A DNA stretch of 9,967 nucleotides from an uncultured Lachnospiraceae bacterium. GTDB taxonomy: Bacteria; Bacillota; Clostridia; Lachnospirales; Lachnospiraceae. This document shows, piece by piece, positions 6,607 to 9,967 of the stretch. Location: assembly GCA_902796045.1 (NCBI GenBank), contig CADBNQ010000168.1, positions 1-9,967 on the forward strand. The letters run 5' to 3'. The notes beneath the pieces are model-generated. The model saw only the letters and a program-made list of their open reading frames with translations, was not told the DNA's origin and searched no databases. The first letter of the stretch is position 1. Each line of letters opens with the position of its first letter. Made by a program: the position numbers and the translations under genes.

Positions 6607-7197
6607 TTATCCGCTCTGGGATTCGGTCTGATTCTTCTTCATCTGCCTCCTGTACCATCTGATCCGCACAGCGGCAAAAAACTGTTCTGTCAGCATGATC
6701 ATAAATGTCAGTTCTATGATCACTGACGCGAAAGTCGGAGTTACTAAAGAATTATTGATGATATCCACATTCAGATTCAGAAGGACATCGTCATTCAAAT
6801 CCAGACTTGAGAGGAAAACAGACAGTTTGTTGAGGGCCCTGGCAAAACTGATGATGATCATCAGCAGGGTCAGGGGAATATACAGGCCGATGGTCTTTTT
6901 CCCCATACCTTCCCTGATTGCAGAAAGGCCAATGAAGAGGTGCATCAGGGCAACAAAACTCATGAGGGCTGTCACCAGAGCCAGCAGGATCAGGATAATC
7001 CTGGTATCTGATATCCCGGGATAGCTTAGTACGTCATTCCCTCTGATCTGCTGTAAAACCAAAGATTTCTTTAACAGGATCAGCCCGATATACCTGGCTG
7101 CTCTCCACCATCCGATCATAATTGTTCCGTATCCCACACGCACCAGCGTGCTGCAGGACTTCCTGTACCTGATCTGTTCTCTTGTATTATCAACCAT
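6607..7197 (-). CDS. Unrecognised membrane protein with about four helices
   Basis: I do not recognise this protein. It has 196 residues from the ATG at 7197, or 200 from an ATG 12 bases earlier at 7209. The later start is preferred because AGGATGGG lies about 8 bases before it, while the earlier one has AGG directly abutting the ATG. After a basic N-terminal stretch (REQIRYRKS) there is a moderately hydrophobic segment near residues 23-43. Strong helices follow at about 66-92, 104-120 and 156-178. A polar, Asp/Asn-rich external or internal loop (about 131-150, LDLNDDVLLNLNVDIINNS) separates the last two, and the C-terminus is basic (RIRWYRRQMKK). No catalytic motif is seen. It lies 46 bases after the GT-C-like gene and 20 bases before the DUF6765-like gene in the minus-strand block, so a role alongside them is likely but undefined. 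Confidence 0.75.
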   Translation of the reverse strand: MVDNTREQIRYRKSCSTLVRVGYGTIMIGWWRAARYIGLILLKKSLVLQQIRGNDVLSYPGISDTRIILILLALVTALMSFVALMHLFIGLSAIREGMGKKTIGLYIPLTLLMIIISFARALNKLSVFLSSLDLNDDVLLNLNVDIINNSLVTPTFASVIIELTFMIMLTEQFFAAVRIRWYRRQMKKNQTESQSG

Positions 7198-7255
7198 CTG
7201 CTCACCCATCCTGCTGTCATACTGTCTGTATCTGTATCAGGATCTACGTCAACAA

Positions 7256-8938
7256 TCACTCAGTCGTCAGCCGGAAAACATCGTACCTTCCTATCGTCTT
7301 AACCTTTTCCGCTCTGACATCAGGGGCATACCAGTGTCTTAAATAAGTCACCAGAAGGTCGGGATTATCGTGAATAAGATATACCTGGTCGTTATCGATC
7401 ATGTCCCTGAAGCACAGAGGATTATTGACATTATATTTATCCAGGACCTGCCGGACAGTTTCTGTCTGGGAGACCCATCCTCCTATTGAATAGGTATTAT
7501 CACCAATCCCGAACGGTGCCTGTTCAAATACCCCGTAAGAATTGGCGATCGTTACCTTCCCTATTTTTTTCAGATAGAGGTGATCCCGGTCTGCATGAAC
7601 GGTCTGAAGCGCCTCCCTTTCTTTTCTGATCTTTTCCTCTTTTCCGGCCATGTTCACCCGCTGCCTGTGCTTCCAGTAATACTGCGTGAATACAATGACT
7701 GCAGCAAGCAATACAATCCCGGCGGGACGAAGTACGCTGTGTTTGTCCGGTTTAAATACAAACAGGAGGATCAATGTCATTGCAAACCAGATCCCGACAT
7801 CTACCCTGTGGATCATGAATCTTCCGCGGCAGAACAGATAAAAATACAGACCACATACAAGTGCGGCAGCATATATTGCAGTGATCCATCTGGACAGGGA
7901 CAAATGGCTTCCGATCAGACAGCACAGCAGCAGCAAAAGGAAGCACCAGAACACTTCCATCTCTATCAGGCCCTTACAGAACTCCTTAATAAAGTCTTTA
8001 ATGAAAGCGCGGTTAATCTGGAGTTTGTGTCTCCCTCTGATATCAATGATCTTTTCAAAAACTTCTGTATTAAACCGCTCGGCATCCTGAAAGGTCAGCC
8101 TTCGAAGAAGCATTACCGCACTCTTGTCAAGGCCGATCTCCTCGTATTCCTCCGGATGGTCTCTATAGAGAGGTATCCTGTAATCCACCAGCTCCGCCCG
8201 CTTTTCATTAAATTCCATATAGGATGACCATTCCTCTGACTGATATCTGCTCCTGTCAAGCATTACAGATCCGAAGACAAGAAGCAGAAGCAGACAGCAG
8301 GCTAAGGCAGAACTTCCAAGCATACGCAGTCTTGCTGCTTTTGGTCGTTCTTTCAGATTAAGAAGCAGGTAGACGATCGGAATCGTGAAGATGGCTGCGA
8401 TACAGAAAAACTCCTGCAGCCGGTATAAGGATCCTGCAAAGGCCAGCACAATACCGGACAGCAGAAAGCGCTTATCAATCTTCTCGCGGGCAAGTGCAAA
8501 GAATACCATGAGCAGACCTGCTGAGGCAGCAATGCCGGCTGCTTTGGTATATTGGATCTTGATATACACCTCATAGCTGAAAAACAGGAGTATGATAATA
8601 ATCAATGGAAGCAGTGAAATATCTTCCAGGTATTCCATCAGACAATACGTGGCTGCTGTTAAAGAGACAAACAGAAGCAGATACTGCATCAGGGCATACC
8701 AGGGAATGGACTGTCTTAACTGATACAGGTGTACATAGATCCATCCCAGTATATAATTCTGATAGATGACATGGGGATCGCAGGATCCGTATACGCCGCA
8801 GGCCAGATTCATGATGGCATTATCATCACCGGCTTCATAAGATGGGAAAAACAGGATCAGGTAAACCACAAGAATGAGCAGATTGATCAGCAGAGCCAGC
8901 AGCAGGCGGTTTCTGCTCTTATTGTACCAGGCTAGCAT
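7256..8938 (-). CDS. Polytopic membrane protein, putative GT-C type glycosyltransferase
   Basis: This is a 560-residue protein with about eleven predicted membrane helices. A first helix (11-32) is followed by an external loop with the acidic pair Asp38-Asp39 in SYEAGDDNAIM. GT-C enzymes carry their catalytic acidic residue in this first loop. Helices then cluster at about 83-227 and 328-422, separated by a polar loop of roughly 100 residues (228-327). A charged segment (432-446, possibly coiled) leads to a C-terminal soluble domain of about 115 residues. GT-C enzymes take sugars from polyprenyl-phosphate carriers on the outer membrane face, and the gene is coupled by TGATG to a GtrB-like synthase that could make such a carrier. 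An AGGAGG site (8949-8954) lies 10 bases before the start. The family assignment comes from topology, the acidic pair and context; no strict signature is visible, and a non-enzymatic membrane role is possible. Confidence 0.8.
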   Translation of the reverse strand: MLAWYNKSRNRLLLALLINLLILVVYLILFFPSYEAGDDNAIMNLACGVYGSCDPHVIYQNYILGWIYVHLYQLRQSIPWYALMQYLLLFVSLTAATYCLMEYLEDISLLPLIIIILLFFSYEVYIKIQYTKAAGIAASAGLLMVFFALAREKIDKRFLLSGIVLAFAGSLYRLQEFFCIAAIFTIPIVYLLLNLKERPKAARLRMLGSSALACCLLLLLVFGSVMLDRSRYQSEEWSSYMEFNEKRAELVDYRIPLYRDHPEEYEEIGLDKSAVMLLRRLTFQDAERFNTEVFEKIIDIRGRHKLQINRAFIKDFIKEFCKGLIEMEVFWCFLLLLLCCLIGSHLSLSRWITAIYAAALVCGLYFYLFCRGRFMIHRVDVGIWFAMTLILLFVFKPDKHSVLRPAGIVLLAAVIVFTQYYWKHRQRVNMAGKEEKIRKEREALQTVHADRDHLYLKKIGKVTIANSYGVFEQAPFGIGDNTYSIGGWVSQTETVRQVLDKYNVNNPLCFRDMIDNDQVYLIHDNPDLLVTYLRHWYAPDVRAEKVKTIGRYDVFRLTTE

Positions 8939-8940
8939 CA
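8936..8940 (-). promoter_or_regulatory. TGATG stop/start overlap of the glycosyltransferase pair
   Basis: The TGA of the GT2 gene (8940-8938) and the ATG of the GT-C-like gene (8938-8936) share one base. An AGGAGG sequence embedded in the last codons of the upstream gene (8949-8954) provides a ribosome site. Together they indicate coupled, near-stoichiometric translation of the two proteins. Confidence 0.85.
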
Positions 8941-9945
8941 GCAGGCATCCTCCTCATCATTGTTCTTATTCATCAGGTTATCTGTTTTCTCACTCAGGAC
9001 AAAACGGGGTCTGGATTTTGTCTCCATGTATATCTTTCCTATGTACTCTCCGATAATACCCAGAGAGATGAGCTGGATCCCTCCGATCATAAGAGAAGCG
9101 ATCATGATGCTCGACCATCCCGGCACAGTCCTGTGAAGAAAAAAGGACACAAAAGTCCAGATAATCAGAAGGAAGCTCAGGAATGATACAAATAATCCGG
9201 CATTCGTGATCAGCCGAATCGGTTTGACACTCAGACTTGTGACCCCCTCCATAGCCAGGGCCAGCATCTTCCTGAGAGGATAATGACTCTCACCGGCTAT
9301 TCTTTCATTTCTGCTGTAATAGACACAGGTACTGCGGAATCCAACAAGGGGGAACATCCCTCTCAGATAGATGTTAACCTCCTTAAAATCAGAAAATGCC
9401 CTCAGGACCCGGGAAGAAACCAGCCGGTAATCCGCATGGTTAAATACAACTTCAGCTCCCATGATACGAAGGAATCTGTAAAACAGTTCAGCCGTCGTCC
9501 TCTTAAAGAAAGTGTCCGTCTGCCGGTCTTTTCTAACACCATAGACTATCTCACTGCCATCAAGATACTGCCTGACCATCTCATCCATGGCATCGATATC
9601 ATCCTGGCCGTCACAATCTATGGAAATAGATATGTCACATCTGTCACGGACCTCCATGAGGCCTGCGAGCAGAGCATTCTGATGGCCCCGGTTACGGCTT
9701 AAAGACACGCCTGCGAACACAGGATTCTTCACGGACAGGTCGTTGATGATCTCCCAGGTTCGATCGGCACTTCCATCATTGACAAACAGAACCCGGCTGT
9801 CCCCGGAGATCAGATCCATCTTTGTCAGCTGATCTATCTTGTCCGCAAACATAGGAGCTGTAACAGGCAGAACCTTCTCTTCATTATAACACGGGACAAC
9901 GATGTACAGGACAGGTCTGCCTTGAAGTCTCTCCTCAACAATCAT
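8938..9945 (-). CDS. Glycosyltransferase family 2, GtrB/DPM1-like polyprenyl-phosphate sugar synthase
   Basis: This enzyme likely transfers a sugar from a nucleotide donor to a polyprenyl phosphate at the cytoplasmic face of the membrane. Its 335 residues carry a full GT-A domain: VVPCYNEE (16-23), VNDGSADRTW (55-64), SRNRGHQNALLAGL (83-96), and the metal/nucleotide DxD as Asp110-Cys-Asp112 followed by GQDD. Next come HADYRLVSSR (170-179) and GESHYPLRKM (218-227), as in GtrB-type enzymes. Two membrane helices follow (about 246-269 and 278-300). The tail IGEYIGKIYMETKSRP (298-313) is the family ending. The DGQDD form replaces the commoner DLQDPP and seems typical of a Clostridia subgroup, to judge from memory. 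An AGGAGA site lies 5 bases before the ATG. It is the first visible gene of the minus-strand operon, and any promoter lies beyond the window edge. The transferred sugar is unknown. Confidence 0.95.
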   Translation of the reverse strand: MIVEERLQGRPVLYIVVPCYNEEKVLPVTAPMFADKIDQLTKMDLISGDSRVLFVNDGSADRTWEIINDLSVKNPVFAGVSLSRNRGHQNALLAGLMEVRDRCDISISIDCDGQDDIDAMDEMVRQYLDGSEIVYGVRKDRQTDTFFKRTTAELFYRFLRIMGAEVVFNHADYRLVSSRVLRAFSDFKEVNIYLRGMFPLVGFRSTCVYYSRNERIAGESHYPLRKMLALAMEGVTSLSVKPIRLITNAGLFVSFLSFLLIIWTFVSFFLHRTVPGWSSIMIASLMIGGIQLISLGIIGEYIGKIYMETKSRPRFVLSEKTDNLMNKNNDEEDAC

Positions 9946-9950
9946 ATTCG

Positions 9951-9956
9951 TCTCCT
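9951..9956 (-). promoter_or_regulatory. Ribosome binding site of the GT2 gene
   Basis: AGGAGA on the minus strand lies 5 bases before the ATG at 9945 and supports that start. Only 11 bases of window remain upstream, so whether this is the first gene of its transcript cannot be seen. Confidence 0.8.
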
Positions 9957-9967
9957 AAATATTTCAA

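Noticed and set aside
5945..6631. Plus-strand open frame of 228 codons
   Set aside because: It is antisense to the DUF6765-like gene and its translation is low-complexity and Cys/His/Pro-rich without domain character. The minus-strand gene has a good ribosome site and family-like sequence.
7210..7255. Possible internal promoter upstream of the unrecognised membrane protein (minus strand)
   Set aside because: A TTGACG resembling a -35 box is present, but no -10 box stands at about 17 bases; the nearest TATGAC is 25 bases away. The GATACA direct repeat there is too short to interpret.
7580..8227. Plus-strand open frame of 215 codons
   Set aside because: It is antisense to the GT-C-like membrane protein. 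Its composition is that of a shadow frame and it lacks a convincing ribosome binding site.
9108..9116. Idea that the window holds a defence system, prophage or mobile island
   Set aside because: No integrase, transposase, nuclease-helicase pair, toxin pair, att-like repeat or CRISPR repeat is visible. All genes are transporter, glycosylation, membrane or hydrolase-like proteins of similar base composition.

Overview
The window looks like chromosomal DNA from a Gram-positive Clostridia-type bacterium, probably Lachnospiraceae. This rests on GC content near one half, strong AGGAG-type ribosome binding sites, tight gene packing, and protein families common in gut Firmicutes. The taxonomic call is inference; no rRNA or marker gene is present.

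There are two convergent gene blocks. On the plus strand (2-4864) lies a dipeptide/oligopeptide-type ABC importer: the C-terminal part of a family 5 substrate-binding protein (its start is outside the window), two permeases of the DppB and DppC type, and two ATPases of the DppD and DppF type. The gene order is A-B-C-D-F with gaps of 10-37 bases, so it reads as one operon. Both ATPases carry the C-terminal cysteine set known in this family to hold an iron-sulfur cluster, with identical spacing in the two proteins. The substrate is probably short peptides but is not proven by sequence.

On the minus strand (9945 down to 4884) five genes run in order: a GtrB/DPM1-like family 2 glycosyltransferase with two C-terminal membrane helices; a 560-residue polytopic membrane protein resembling a GT-C glycosyltransferase; an unrecognised membrane protein of about 196 residues; a soluble protein resembling DUF6765 with a histidine/aspartate pattern suggestive of a zinc-dependent hydrolase; and a small HdeD/DUF308-like membrane protein. 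TGATG and ATGA junctions and short gaps suggest co-transcription. The first two genes make a plausible polyprenyl-phosphate-sugar pair: the GT2 would charge a lipid carrier on the cytoplasmic side, and the GT-C-like protein would use it outside. How the other three genes contribute is unknown.

The two blocks meet at a perfect 15-bp inverted repeat (4839-4879) that looks like a shared terminator, with the stop codon of the DppF-type gene lying in its loop. There is no gene-free stretch over 300 bases, and I see no RNA gene, insertion sequence, CRISPR array or broken gene. The least explained part is the minus-strand block, especially the putative metal-dependent hydrolase placed among membrane and glycosylation genes.
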